Positions 43,226-51,653 of a DNA stretch of 64,000 nucleotides are shown piece after piece. The stretch covers positions 62,001 through 126,000 of the forward strand of contig CAMPEQ010000008.1 in the NCBI GenBank assembly GCA_946803585.1, written 5' to 3'. Under the pieces are notes generated by a model. It was not told the DNA's origin. It made no database searches and saw nothing but the letters and a program-made list of their open reading frames with translations. Positions within the stretch are counted from its first letter, which is position 1, and every line of letters starts with the position of its first letter. The position numbers and the translations under genes are program-made. This stretch comes from an uncultured Actinomycetes bacterium. GTDB taxonomy: Bacteria > Actinomycetota > Actinomycetes > S36-B12 > UBA10799.

Positions 43226-44933
43226 CCCCCGGATTGATCCCGGACCTACGTTGCCAACTACCCCGAGTCACTGGGCCTGGCTTCACCGGATGTCGGCGTT
43301 TCTTCCGAAGCGCAGTGACTACGCCGGTCTAGGCCGCAGTTGGCGCACTGACCTAGTCGCCGGTATCACGGTCGCGGTGGTTGCATTGCCGCTTGCACTT
43401 GGCTTCGGCGTCGCCTCGGGAATGGGCGCAGCAGCAGGGTTGATCACCGCCGTGGTTGCCGGGATCGTCGCTGCCGTATTTGGCGGATCGAACTTCCAGG
43501 TATCCGGCCCAACCGGCGCCATGACTGTCGTACTCGTCCCCGTCGTCGCAATGCACGGACTCTCAGCGGCAGTCACCGTCGCCGTGATTGCCGGGGTGAT
43601 CGTGATTGCCATGGGTTTAGCAGGAATGGGTCGACTGGTGACGCTAATCCCCTGGCCGGTGATCGAGGGGTTCACTGTCGGGATTGCCATCATCATTGCT
43701 TTACAGCAAATTCCGAACGCCGTCGGTTCAACGGCAACTCCATCAGATCGAACCGCCGTTAATGCACTCAACGCAATCACTCACCTATCTGCTGCGGCGA
43801 TTCCTGCGATCACTGTCACTTCCCTCGCGGTGCTGATCATGCTGGTCTTACCTAGAATTCGGCGCACTCTGCCGGCATCTCTTATCGCCGTTGTCGTCGC
43901 GACTGCAGTGGTATCGATAACCGGACTCGCTGCTGCAAAGGTCGGCGCAGTTCCGAGCTCTCTTCCGGCGCCCCACGTACCGGATTTGAGTCCCGCGACG
44001 GTTCAAGCGTTACTTGGCAGCGCAGTTGCCGTCGCAGCCCTTGCAGCAATCGAAAGCTTGCTCTCGGCCCGCGTCGCAGATGGGATGGCAGACAGCCCGC
44101 CGAGTAACCCGGATCGTGAGCTTCTCGGACAGGGAATGGCAAACGTGGCTTCAGGGCTATTCGGCGGTATGCCCGCGACCGGGGCGATTGCCCGTACTGC
44201 GGTGAACGTGAGATCTGGTGCCGCAACGCGTATGGCTGCAATCGTTCATTCCATCGTCCTTCTTGCCATCATCATGGTTGCTTCAACGCTGGTCGGACTG
44301 ATTCCGCTTGCTGCGCTCGCCGGTGTCCTTATCGTCACGGCCTATCGCATGGTGGAACTCCGGACTGTCCGGTCTCTTCTGCACTCCACCCGCCCCGACA
44401 GAATCGTGTTCCTCCTAACAGCAGTCTGCACGGTCGCGTTTGACCTAGTTGTTGCCGTCGAAGTCGGGATTGTCTTGGCGGCCGTGCTCGCACTGCTGGC
44501 ACTAGCCCGCGCAAGCGGCACCACTCAAGAGAGCCTTCCAGATCTAAGTGATCACTTCGATACCCGTCAAGAACACGAGCTCTTAGCTCGCCACATTGCC
44601 GTGTATCGAATCGATGGATCGATGTTCTTCGGCGCAGCCCAGAGATTCCTCGACGAGCTCACTGCAATAACAGACGTCCGGGTTGTCATCATCCGTATGT
44701 CTGGCATTGGAATTCTAGATGCGACGGGCGCTAACGCACTCCTAAATGTCGTGAAAGACCTCAACTCACGTGGGATCACTGTCATCTTCAAGGGGCTCAA
44801 ACCTGAGCATGAGCAGCTACTCAACACCCTCGGAGTACTCGGTGATTCCGGCGATCACCGCCACAGCTACCCCTCCCTTGACGAGGCAATCGCCCACGCC
44901 AAGGCGCACGTCCTAGCTAGCCCGACATCCTGA
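43218..44933 (+). CDS. SulP-family anion transporter with STAS domain
   Basis: 571 residues. About twelve to fourteen hydrophobic helices, with the SulP signature region LVAGITVAVVALPLALGFGVASG and the GGMPATGAIARTAVNVRSGA segment, then a STAS domain from about residue 455 (YRIDGSMFFGAAQRFLDEL, GIGILDATGANALL). Members carry sulfate, bicarbonate or other anions; the substrate is not fixed by sequence. Translation is coupled to the ArsR-type gene by an eight-base overlap. Confidence 0.9.
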   Translation: MSSPRIDPGPTLPTTPSHWAWLHRMSAFLPKRSDYAGLGRSWRTDLVAGITVAVVALPLALGFGVASGMGAAAGLITAVVAGIVAAVFGGSNFQVSGPTGAMTVVLVPVVAMHGLSAAVTVAVIAGVIVIAMGLAGMGRLVTLIPWPVIEGFTVGIAIIIALQQIPNAVGSTATPSDRTAVNALNAITHLSAAAIPAITVTSLAVLIMLVLPRIRRTLPASLIAVVVATAVVSITGLAAAKVGAVPSSLPAPHVPDLSPATVQALLGSAVAVAALAAIESLLSARVADGMADSPPSNPDRELLGQGMANVASGLFGGMPATGAIARTAVNVRSGAATRMAAIVHSIVLLAIIMVASTLVGLIPLAALAGVLIVTAYRMVELRTVRSLLHSTRPDRIVFLLTAVCTVAFDLVVAVEVGIVLAAVLALLALARASGTTQESLPDLSDHFDTRQEHELLARHIAVYRIDGSMFFGAAQRFLDELTAITDVRVVIIRMSGIGILDATGANALLNVVKDLNSRGITVIFKGLKPEHEQLLNTLGVLGDSGDHRHSYPSLDEAIAHAKAHVLASPTS

Positions 44934-45000
44934 CCTACCAAACTCAGGGTCCTGCTCATTTTCGTTGGGTCTCCATGGCATCGCCCTTGAGCGTCGACAC

Positions 45001-45015
45001 CCTCACGAGGTGAGG
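45001..45015. promoter_or_regulatory. Inverted repeat CCTCAC-GAG-GTGAGG
   Basis: Six-base perfect arms with a three-base centre, 26 bases before the ATG at 45042 and about 67 bases after the SulP stop. The short centre fits an operator better than a terminator. Confidence 0.4.
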
Positions 45016-45041
45016 AAAAGACCGTCTGGAACTCTACCCCT

Positions 45042-45692
45042 ATGACCGACCGCCAACGACTCCAAGCGATGTCATGCGGATTCGGCCTGGGCTCGTTTCT
45101 GTTTGCCGCCGGAACGGTACTGGTGTGGCTAGAGGTCTCGGATATCACCGTCAATGCCGTCTTCGCTGTGGGAGCACTATTCTTCACTGCGGCTGCAGTC
45201 GTCCAATGGCGCACCGCGGTCGCACATACGCCAGCAGGTCCACCACGATCGACCCTGGAGTTCAACCTCAAGAATCCCGACTGGGTCAGCGCCGTTGTGC
45301 AACTACTGGGAACGCTCGCATTCAACGTCATGACTATTCGGGCCCTGGCACTATCGGAAGGGCGCCCAACGCTGTCGCAGGCGGGGGTTTGGCATCCGGA
45401 CCACGTGGGATCGGTGCTCTTCCTGATCGCGAGCATGGTCGCCTGGCATCCCATCGCCAGAAGTCGCCGTCACCGGCTGCTGATAGGACGATCGAAGTGG
45501 GCCTGCTGGGCGAACATGGTGGGTTCGGTGTTGTTTGGCATTTCTGCCTGGGGGGCCAAACCGCTTTGGGACGGATCCATCCAGAGCTTCACCGCAAGCA
45601 ACTGGGGAACCTTCCTTGGAGCAACCGCATTTCTCTTCGGCGCGATCATCACGCTACCGCCCCGCCGACACTCCACCGCGCAATCCGGTTAA
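45042..45692 (+). CDS. Multipass membrane protein, short member of a Trp-rich family
   Basis: 216 residues with about six transmembrane helices. The end (NMVGSVLFGISAWG, then SNWGTFLGATAFLFGAIITLP) matches the end of the 305-residue protein at 60183 (NMIGSMLFGLSAAAAW, then NQGTWWGAGCFLLAAIWLLP), so the two are paralogues. Function unknown. It might be related to YrhK-like domains. Acetolactate decarboxylase follows after eight bases. Confidence 0.65.
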   Translation: MTDRQRLQAMSCGFGLGSFLFAAGTVLVWLEVSDITVNAVFAVGALFFTAAAVVQWRTAVAHTPAGPPRSTLEFNLKNPDWVSAVVQLLGTLAFNVMTIRALALSEGRPTLSQAGVWHPDHVGSVLFLIASMVAWHPIARSRRHRLLIGRSKWACWANMVGSVLFGISAWGAKPLWDGSIQSFTASNWGTFLGATAFLFGAIITLPPRRHSTAQSG

Positions 45693-45700
45693 CTGTCCCG

Positions 45701-46546
45701 ATGACACCTGACTCCCGGCTGTTAGCAGCCGCGTACTCGCACGACGCTCATATGAAATCCCCCGGATCAACAACAGCACTTGTCGAGCAGGTCGAGACGG
45801 CCGAACATCTATTCCGCGGTGGGTTCGACGGTGTTGTCTCGGTGGCGACGGCCTTCGAACATGCCTGGCTTGGACTTGGAGTCGCAGATCAACTTGATGG
45901 CGAGATCGTCGTTGTTGATGGTGTTGTGTGGCGCGTTCCTGCCACGGGGATTCCCGAGGTGGCCGACCCTGACCTCACTGTTCCCTTCGCAATCTCCGAG
46001 AGACGTGCAGCGGCGGATGTCATAAACGAAGTCGACATACCGACGGGAACAACCCTCGACGAACTCGGCGGGATGATTGACACCGACGACTCGCACTGCG
46101 TCACCCTCCGCCTCGAAGGCACCTTCACCGATGTTGTCCTCCGTAGCGAGCGTCGGCAGACCCCTCCTTATCGGCCCATCGACGAGGTCCTCAGTCCAGA
46201 CTCCAACCAAGAAGTCCGTTTCGCATTTCCCCGTTGGGAAGGCGTCTTAGTCGGGTACCGGTTCCCCGATGTGAAACTCGGGGTGTCACTTCCCGGACTT
46301 CACCTCCACGGTCTTTCCCACGATCAACGCTCCGGTGGACATGTGCGGGAGGTGACGGTGGATTCAGGCAAACTCTCCTGGGTTCTGGGTCGATCCACGG
46401 TCACGCTTCCGTCCGATCATTTTGGCCACCTGCTGGGGGCTCCAGCCCACCATCACGGCGATATTCGAGAAGGCATCATGAACGGCGAGAGTCACGCCGA
46501 CCTCGCCCAACGATTCGGAATGATGGCCTCGCCGGACCTCGATTGA
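45701..46546 (+). CDS. alsD: Acetolactate decarboxylase
   Basis: 281 residues from the ATG at 45701; an open frame upstream overlaps the previous gene and is not used. The metal-binding histidines are His201 and His203 in HLHGLSHD and His214 in GGHV, spaced as in the Bacillus enzyme; the metal-ligand Glu is likely in QLDGEIVVVDG. It decarboxylates 2-acetolactate to acetoin. No acetolactate synthase is adjacent, so it would draw on the branched-chain amino acid pathway. Confidence 0.9.
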   Translation: MTPDSRLLAAAYSHDAHMKSPGSTTALVEQVETAEHLFRGGFDGVVSVATAFEHAWLGLGVADQLDGEIVVVDGVVWRVPATGIPEVADPDLTVPFAISERRAAADVINEVDIPTGTTLDELGGMIDTDDSHCVTLRLEGTFTDVVLRSERRQTPPYRPIDEVLSPDSNQEVRFAFPRWEGVLVGYRFPDVKLGVSLPGLHLHGLSHDQRSGGHVREVTVDSGKLSWVLGRSTVTLPSDHFGHLLGAPAHHHGDIREGIMNGESHADLAQRFGMMASPDLD

Positions 46547-46558
46547 TACGTTGTTGAG

Positions 46559-46969
46559 GTGACTCCTGCAGCCCCCACCCGTGAGGTCTCCGCGGTCTAT
46601 GACTCCTTCCCGGATGCCACTCGCTCGAACCTTTTAGAGCTTCGACGGATCATCCTGGAGGTCGCCGCCACAACCCCCGGTGTCGGCTCGGTTGAAGAGA
46701 CACTGCGCTGGGGGCAACCGAGCTTCGTTACCGCTGCCGGGATCGGCAGTACCGTCCGGATCGACGGGCGACGCAACGAGCAGGCTGGCGACTACGCGGT
46801 CTACTTCATCTGCAGCACCCAGCTTGTTGATCAGTTTCGCGCCCTGTTCGGCGACACGTTTCAGTTCGAGGGTGACCGCGCATTAGTCTTCGGCAACGAA
46901 GAAAACCTTCCCCAGGACCAACTGCGCGAGTGTATTGCGCTGGCGCTCACTTACCACTTGCGTAAATGA
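46559..46969 (+). CDS. DUF1801 protein
   Basis: 136 residues, GTG start. The DUF1801 pattern is visible: LLELRRIILEVAATTPGVGSVEETLRWGQPSF and a C-terminal LRECIALALTYHLRK. The fold is frataxin-like or iron-chaperone-like in some annotations; no function is established. It follows alsD by 12 bases and is probably in the same transcript. Confidence 0.75.
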   Translation: MTPAAPTREVSAVYDSFPDATRSNLLELRRIILEVAATTPGVGSVEETLRWGQPSFVTAAGIGSTVRIDGRRNEQAGDYAVYFICSTQLVDQFRALFGDTFQFEGDRALVFGNEENLPQDQLRECIALALTYHLRK

Positions 46970-47117
46970 CAAACCGGATAGTGGACCCGTTCGGCGGGAG
47001 CCTCTTGGCAGCAGTGGACTCGTCCGATTGGGCTAACTCACGTCACAATTGAGGCGCGGATGATCAGCGGCCACCATAATCAAATTCCGCGTCGGCCGCC
47101 TGTCCCCTGGAGCGATC

Positions 47118-48404
47118 ATGAGTCTCTCAGCTCGCAAAATCACGGTAGCGGCGACTGCTCTTGCCCTCCCCATCGGACTGATGATCACAACTGCGCCCAC
47201 CGCCCAGGCAGCTCCGATCGGTAGCGTGCTGATGACATACCAGACGTCAGGTATCAGCCCCCTGATGAATCTTCCGGCCGCCGTAGATCGCGTGACGATC
47301 ACGGCTATTGGCGGTGCCGGCGGCGGAATGGGCGGCGGTGTTGGCGGAAGTGGCGCTGTCGTTACCGCCACCATCGATATCTCCAACCGGAATGTCCTCA
47401 ACTTCCGAGTTGGGGGTGGCGGCGGGCACGAACGATTCGATGTGCCGGGCTCATTCGCGACGGCGGCCGGCGGATCTGCCACCTCGGTCTGGATAGATAA
47501 CGAGAGATTCATGGTTGCCGGAGGTGGCGGAGCTGCCACCCAAGGCGTCGGAGGTAGTGGAGCGGCGGGGAACGCTCCTGCCGGTGGCGCCGGTGCAGGC
47601 GCTTTCAGCGGTGGTGGCGGTAGTGGAGCCGCAGGTGGTGCGGGCGCAGGCCCCAACGGACCAGCGGCCGGAGGCACTTCGGGCTCGATCACGGGCGCCG
47701 CGGGTGCCGCGCCAAACGGTGGCGGCGGTGGCGGGTACTGGGACGACGGTCCGGGCGGGGTCGGAACAAACCCAAGCGAGATTCCCACTGATCCCGGAAG
47801 CTCTGGCTCGTCCCTGCGCCCGGCGTTTGGTGGAGCCGGTGGGAACGGTGCTGGCTTTGCAGGCGGCGGCGGTAAGGGCGGCGGAGGCGGATACGGAGGT
47901 GGCGGTGGAAGCACGAATGCCGCAGGAGCAGGTGGCTCCTGGGTGAGTCCCGCGTACCTCATCGGCGCAGCTCGGTACCGCCCAGCGCCCTTCACTTTGG
48001 CCGGTACGACCTACGGGAAGGCTGGAACCGCAGCCGTTCCAGGCGGTGACGGAGCCGTCCTCATCCAATGGGGGGACCTCCCGGGCAAGTCGGCGAAAGT
48101 CGCCGTCAAAGGCAAGCTCTCCGCAAAGAAGCGAAAAGTCACGTGGAAGAAGCCGTCTGGAACTGTCAGCAACTACCAGCTCACGGTCTCCCAGGTCGGC
48201 AAGAAGTCCTACAAGGGCCGCAACCTCCTGACCCGATCACTAGCGGGAAAGAAGTTGACGCTCAAGAAGAAGCAGTTGCTCAAGCGCGCAAAGAAGGTGA
48301 ACGGATTTAAGGGATCGCGTGCCAAGCTGATCGTGCGAGTCAACGCGGCCAACGTCCTTGGAAGCGGGGCGACTGCCAAGAATAAATTCGTCGTCCGAAA
48401 GTAG
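47118..48404 (+). CDS. Secreted glycine-rich protein with Lys-rich FN3-like tail
   Basis: 428 residues, GGAG six bases before the ATG. Signal peptide (ALALPIGLMITTAPTAQAAP) is followed by about 280 residues dominated by Gly, Ala and Ser with many GGGGG runs, broken by short hydrophobic strands (VTITAIGGAGG, FMVAGGGG). The last 105 residues resemble a fibronectin-III-like sandwich (VTWKKPSGTVSNYQLTVS, RAKLIVRVNAANVLGSG) that is very basic. It probably forms a surface or matrix structure. The long minus-strand frame inside it is a shadow of the GGN codons. Confidence 0.78.
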   Translation: MSLSARKITVAATALALPIGLMITTAPTAQAAPIGSVLMTYQTSGISPLMNLPAAVDRVTITAIGGAGGGMGGGVGGSGAVVTATIDISNRNVLNFRVGGGGGHERFDVPGSFATAAGGSATSVWIDNERFMVAGGGGAATQGVGGSGAAGNAPAGGAGAGAFSGGGGSGAAGGAGAGPNGPAAGGTSGSITGAAGAAPNGGGGGGYWDDGPGGVGTNPSEIPTDPGSSGSSLRPAFGGAGGNGAGFAGGGGKGGGGGYGGGGGSTNAAGAGGSWVSPAYLIGAARYRPAPFTLAGTTYGKAGTAAVPGGDGAVLIQWGDLPGKSAKVAVKGKLSAKKRKVTWKKPSGTVSNYQLTVSQVGKKSYKGRNLLTRSLAGKKLTLKKKQLLKRAKKVNGFKGSRAKLIVRVNAANVLGSGATAKNKFVVRK

Positions 48405-48465
48405 TCATCACGTCGCCATCGAAAGGGACTCTTCCCGCAATCCCCGATTTGCACGACGCCCACTT

Positions 48466-49101
48466 TCAGTGCGCAACAGCAGGTAGACCAGACCAAAGCA
48501 ATTCAGTGAGGTCTTCCGCAAGCGCGATTCGACTAACTCGCTCAGTGACCGGGCGCGTACTAATCCACGAGTCAGCGGTCGTCCGCAGTAGTGAGACCAC
48601 CCCGGCCATCAGGAGCGGCCCATTGCGCCCAAAACCGTCTGAGGCAACGACGTCGCCAAAGAGGCTGGTAGCTCGCCTAACCGTCGCAGGACTCGGGTAC
48701 TCCACCTGCCGCTTATCGAGCACACTCTGATGTTCTAAGAAGCGATAGATCCCCGGATCGACCTCGATCAACTCCAGGTACACCGCAATCAGGGTGTAGA
48801 GCTGCTGGCGCGGTTGGGCGACACCAACGATCGCCGCTTCCAAACGACGAAGGAATACCCCGTCAATACGTTCCGCCACGGCGGCGAATAGCCCAGCCTG
48901 ATCGCCGAAGTACCGGTAGAGCACTGCTTTGCTGGTCCCCGCTGCTTCCGCGATTTCTTCCATACTGGGCGATCCATCGGTCGATCTGATCGCGCTCAGG
49001 GTTGCCTCCACGAGCTCTGCTCGACGGGCGGAACGGTGGGTGTCCCACCGAGAGTCCCGTCCATCACGATCGACGACCGGGTTCATCGGTGGCGTGGTCA
49101 T
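48466..49101 (-). CDS. TetR-family transcription regulator
   Basis: 211 residues from the ATG at 49101, which follows AGGAGAGG; an upstream start at 49143 is less likely. The helix-turn-helix is SMEEIAEAAGTSKAVLYRYFGDQAGLFAAV. The ligand-binding domain is about 150 residues without a recognisable ligand. It is divergent from the acyl-CoA dehydrogenase gene across a palindrome, so it probably represses that gene in response to an acyl-CoA or similar compound. Confidence 0.9.
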   Translation of the reverse strand: MTTPPMNPVVDRDGRDSRWDTHRSARRAELVEATLSAIRSTDGSPSMEEIAEAAGTSKAVLYRYFGDQAGLFAAVAERIDGVFLRRLEAAIVGVAQPRQQLYTLIAVYLELIEVDPGIYRFLEHQSVLDKRQVEYPSPATVRRATSLFGDVVASDGFGRNGPLLMAGVVSLLRTTADSWISTRPVTERVSRIALAEDLTELLWSGLPAVAH

Positions 49102-49185
49102 GTGAGGTCCTCTCCTAACGGATCTGGTCGGCGGCGCGCCCATGGCCGGACTCCCTGCAGGCGCGCCATTTACCCCCAGCTGTAT

Positions 49186-49198
49186 CCGATACTATCGG
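49186..49198. promoter_or_regulatory. Palindrome CCGATA-C-TATCGG, TetR operator candidate
   Basis: Perfect six-base arms around one central base, 81 bases before the acyl-CoA dehydrogenase ATG and 85 bases before the TetR ATG. A partly overlapping GATAC...GTATC pair extends it to about 49202. Confidence 0.6.
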
Positions 49199-49266
49199 TA
49201 TCACATTTGACCGGGAATGTGGATAACGTCTCTCCGCAGGCACACAATCGGTATGGAGTACATCTA

Positions 49267-51063
49267 ATGGATTCGTTAATCATGTCGCGCAGGGACCTCG
49301 ACTTCCTCCTATTTGAGTGGCTTGAGGTCGATCAACTGGCGGATCGGCCTCGCTACCAGGAGCACTCACGGGACACCTTCGAGGCTGTTCTCGATCTAGC
49401 GGAGACGATCGCGACCAATGAGTTCGCGCCGCACAATAAGAAGAACGACAACAACGAACCATCATTTGATGGCACCGAGGTAGCGATCAACCCTGAGGTC
49501 AAGAAAGCCGTCGAAGCATTCAGTCACGCTGGATTTATCGGCAGCACGATGGACGAGGCCGTAGGTGGCATGCAACTGCCGCACGTCGTCTCGTTCGCGT
49601 GTTTCGCTTGGTTTGCCGCCGCCAATATCGGTACAGCCGGCTACCCCATGTTGACGATCGGCAACTCGAACCTGATCCTTAGCCACGGCACCGAGGATCA
49701 GATCGAGACGTACGTGAAACCGATGGTGGAGGGCCGCTACTTCGGGACGATGTGTCTTTCTGAACCGCAAGCGGGATCATCGTTGGCGGATGTAGCCACT
49801 CGGGCCGAGGAGGTCGGCGATGGAACCTATCGCCTGTTCGGCAACAAGATGTGGATCTCCGGTGGAGAACACGACCTAACCGAGAACATCGTTCACCTTG
49901 TCCTTGCCCGCATCCCTGACTCGCCACTTGGAGTGAAGGGTCTATCGCTGTTCATCGTGCCTAAGTACCTCATCAACTCCGATGGCACCCGGGGCGATCG
50001 AAACGATGTCGTACTCGCCGGGCTCAACCACAAGATGGGCCAACGCGGGTTAACAAATACCTTGCTGAACTTCGGCGAAGGCCAGTTCACCCCGGCAGGC
50101 GAGGCGGGCGCCCTCGGCTACCTCGTTGGCGAACCAAACCGCGGTCTCGCCTACATGTTCCACATGATGAACGAGGCCCGCATCTCCGTCGGAATGGGCG
50201 CCACGGCGCTGGGATACACCGGCTACCTCCACTCGCTGCAATACGCGAAAGAACGCCCACAGGGCCGACCTGTGCTGGAGAGAAATCCACAAAGCGCGCA
50301 GGTTCCGATTATCGAACACGCTGATGTTCGCCGGATGCTGCTCGCCCAGAAGGCATACGCCGAGGGCGGACTCGCCCTGACGCTCTACTGCGGCAAGTTG
50401 GTGGATGACCAACACACGGCGGCGACTCCCGAAGCCCGCGCCGACGCTGCGCTACTGCTAGATCTATTGACTCCGATAGCGAAGAGCTGGCCGTCTCAGT
50501 GGTGCCTGGAGGCCAACTCGTTAGCGATTCAAGTACACGGCGGCTACGGCTATACCCGCGAGTACAACGTCGAGCAGTTCTACCGTGACAACCGGCTGAA
50601 CCCGATCCATGAGGGCACCCACGGGATCCAGGCACTCGACCTTCTGGGCCGGAAGGTGCTGATGCGAGAAGGGGCGGCTCTGCAACTCCTGCTCGCGCGG
50701 ATGAACGAGACCATCGATCGGGCTAATGCGCTAGGCGGGGACGTCTCCCCGTGGGCTGACCAACTCCGGACAACAACTGAGCGTTTGGCCACTGTCACTC
50801 GCGATATCTGGGGCTCAGGCCAGATCGATGCAGTGCTGGCGAACGCAACGACCTATCTCGAAGCATTTGGGCACACCGTTATTGCTTGGATCTGGCTAGA
50901 GCAAGCAATCGCCGCCAGCGGCCACGACGACGCCTTCTACCGAGGAAAGCTGCGCGCAGCACAGTACTTCTTCGTGGCGGAACTACCGAAGACATCGCCG
51001 CAGTTCGACCTCTTGAGCGATCTTGACCGCACATCGTTGGAGATGGAATCCGCCTGGTTCTAG
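49267..51063 (+). CDS. Acyl-CoA dehydrogenase, DmdC / long C-terminal type
   Basis: 598 residues from the ATG at 49267, preceded by GGAG. It has the FAD-binding region (CLSEPQAGSSLADV, FGNKMWISGGEHDL) and Glu449 in IHEGTHGIQALDLLGRK, aligned with the catalytic base of 3-methylmercaptopropionyl-CoA dehydrogenase (DmdC). The extra C-terminal domain (about residues 470-598) is also typical of that group. Members act on methylmercaptopropionyl-CoA or medium/long acyl-CoAs; no other dmd gene is nearby. Regulated probably by the divergent TetR protein. Confidence 0.88.
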   Translation: MDSLIMSRRDLDFLLFEWLEVDQLADRPRYQEHSRDTFEAVLDLAETIATNEFAPHNKKNDNNEPSFDGTEVAINPEVKKAVEAFSHAGFIGSTMDEAVGGMQLPHVVSFACFAWFAAANIGTAGYPMLTIGNSNLILSHGTEDQIETYVKPMVEGRYFGTMCLSEPQAGSSLADVATRAEEVGDGTYRLFGNKMWISGGEHDLTENIVHLVLARIPDSPLGVKGLSLFIVPKYLINSDGTRGDRNDVVLAGLNHKMGQRGLTNTLLNFGEGQFTPAGEAGALGYLVGEPNRGLAYMFHMMNEARISVGMGATALGYTGYLHSLQYAKERPQGRPVLERNPQSAQVPIIEHADVRRMLLAQKAYAEGGLALTLYCGKLVDDQHTAATPEARADAALLLDLLTPIAKSWPSQWCLEANSLAIQVHGGYGYTREYNVEQFYRDNRLNPIHEGTHGIQALDLLGRKVLMREGAALQLLLARMNETIDRANALGGDVSPWADQLRTTTERLATVTRDIWGSGQIDAVLANATTYLEAFGHTVIAWIWLEQAIAASGHDDAFYRGKLRAAQYFFVAELPKTSPQFDLLSDLDRTSLEMESAWF

Positions 51064-51204
51064 CGTTTCTCCGTGCGCAGGATCAGTCAGCGGTCCACTT
51101 TGCAGCCACGGTCTCCAAACAACCGTTCACCGTGCCCGCGAAGGTGACGGCGATTGAGGTGGTCACATGGAGTGGCATCTCGCGGTGGTTCCCAACCTTT
51201 TGAA

Positions 51205-51224
51205 ATATTGATACACTTCGATAT
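51205..51224 (+). promoter_or_regulatory. Imperfect inverted repeat, ArsR-type operator candidate
   Basis: ATATTGA-N6-TCGATAT differs by one base from perfect symmetry and is A+T-rich, 40 bases before the arsD ATG. It resembles sites bound by actinobacterial ArsR/SmtB proteins. Confidence 0.5.
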
Positions 51225-51263
51225 GTTGGCTACTGCCCACCACCAGACCGCGAGAAGGCGAAA

Positions 51264-51653
51264 ATGACATCTATTCGAATCTACGAGCCCGCTCTCTGCT
51301 GCAACACCGGCGTCTGCGGTCCCGACGTTGACCAAAGCCTCGTGACCTTCACCGCAGACCTGGACTATCTGAAGTCCCGTGGAGCCGACATCAAACGCAT
51401 CAACCTCACGAATAACCCCAGCGCGTTCGCTGAGGACACGACCGTACGTACGTTCATGCAGATCGCCGGGTCCGAGGGCCTACCGCTGACGTCGGTCGAC
51501 GGCGTCACCGTAACGACCGGCGCCTATCCCACTCGAGAGAACCTGCTGCACTACGCGGGCCTCGCACTCGAATCGATCGTCCCAGCTGATGTGCAGACGC
51601 TGGCGGTCGATGAAGCAGCTCCGACAGACTGTGGCCCGAGTGGCTGCTGCTGA
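51264..51653 (+). CDS. arsD: Arsenite metallochaperone ArsD
   Basis: 129 residues with the functional Cys12, Cys13 and Cys18 (EPALCCNTGVCG) at the same positions as in the E. coli plasmid protein, and a Cys-rich end (DCGPSGCC). It hands As(III) or Sb(III) to ArsA. AGAAGGCG precedes the ATG. Its stop overlaps the arsA start by one base. No arsR or pump gene is beside it. Confidence 0.95.
   Translation: MTSIRIYEPALCCNTGVCGPDVDQSLVTFTADLDYLKSRGADIKRINLTNNPSAFAEDTTVRTFMQIAGSEGLPLTSVDGVTVTTGAYPTRENLLHYAGLALESIVPADVQTLAVDEAAPTDCGPSGCC

Noticed and set aside
45074-45700. Upstream extension of the acetolactate decarboxylase frame
   Set aside because: It overlaps a well-formed membrane-protein gene in another frame; the family length fits the ATG at 45701.
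47033-47995. A 320-residue open frame on the minus strand, rich in Pro and Ala
   Set aside because: It is the antisense shadow of the GGN glycine codons of the secreted gene at 47118; no ribosome-binding site and no sensible domain.
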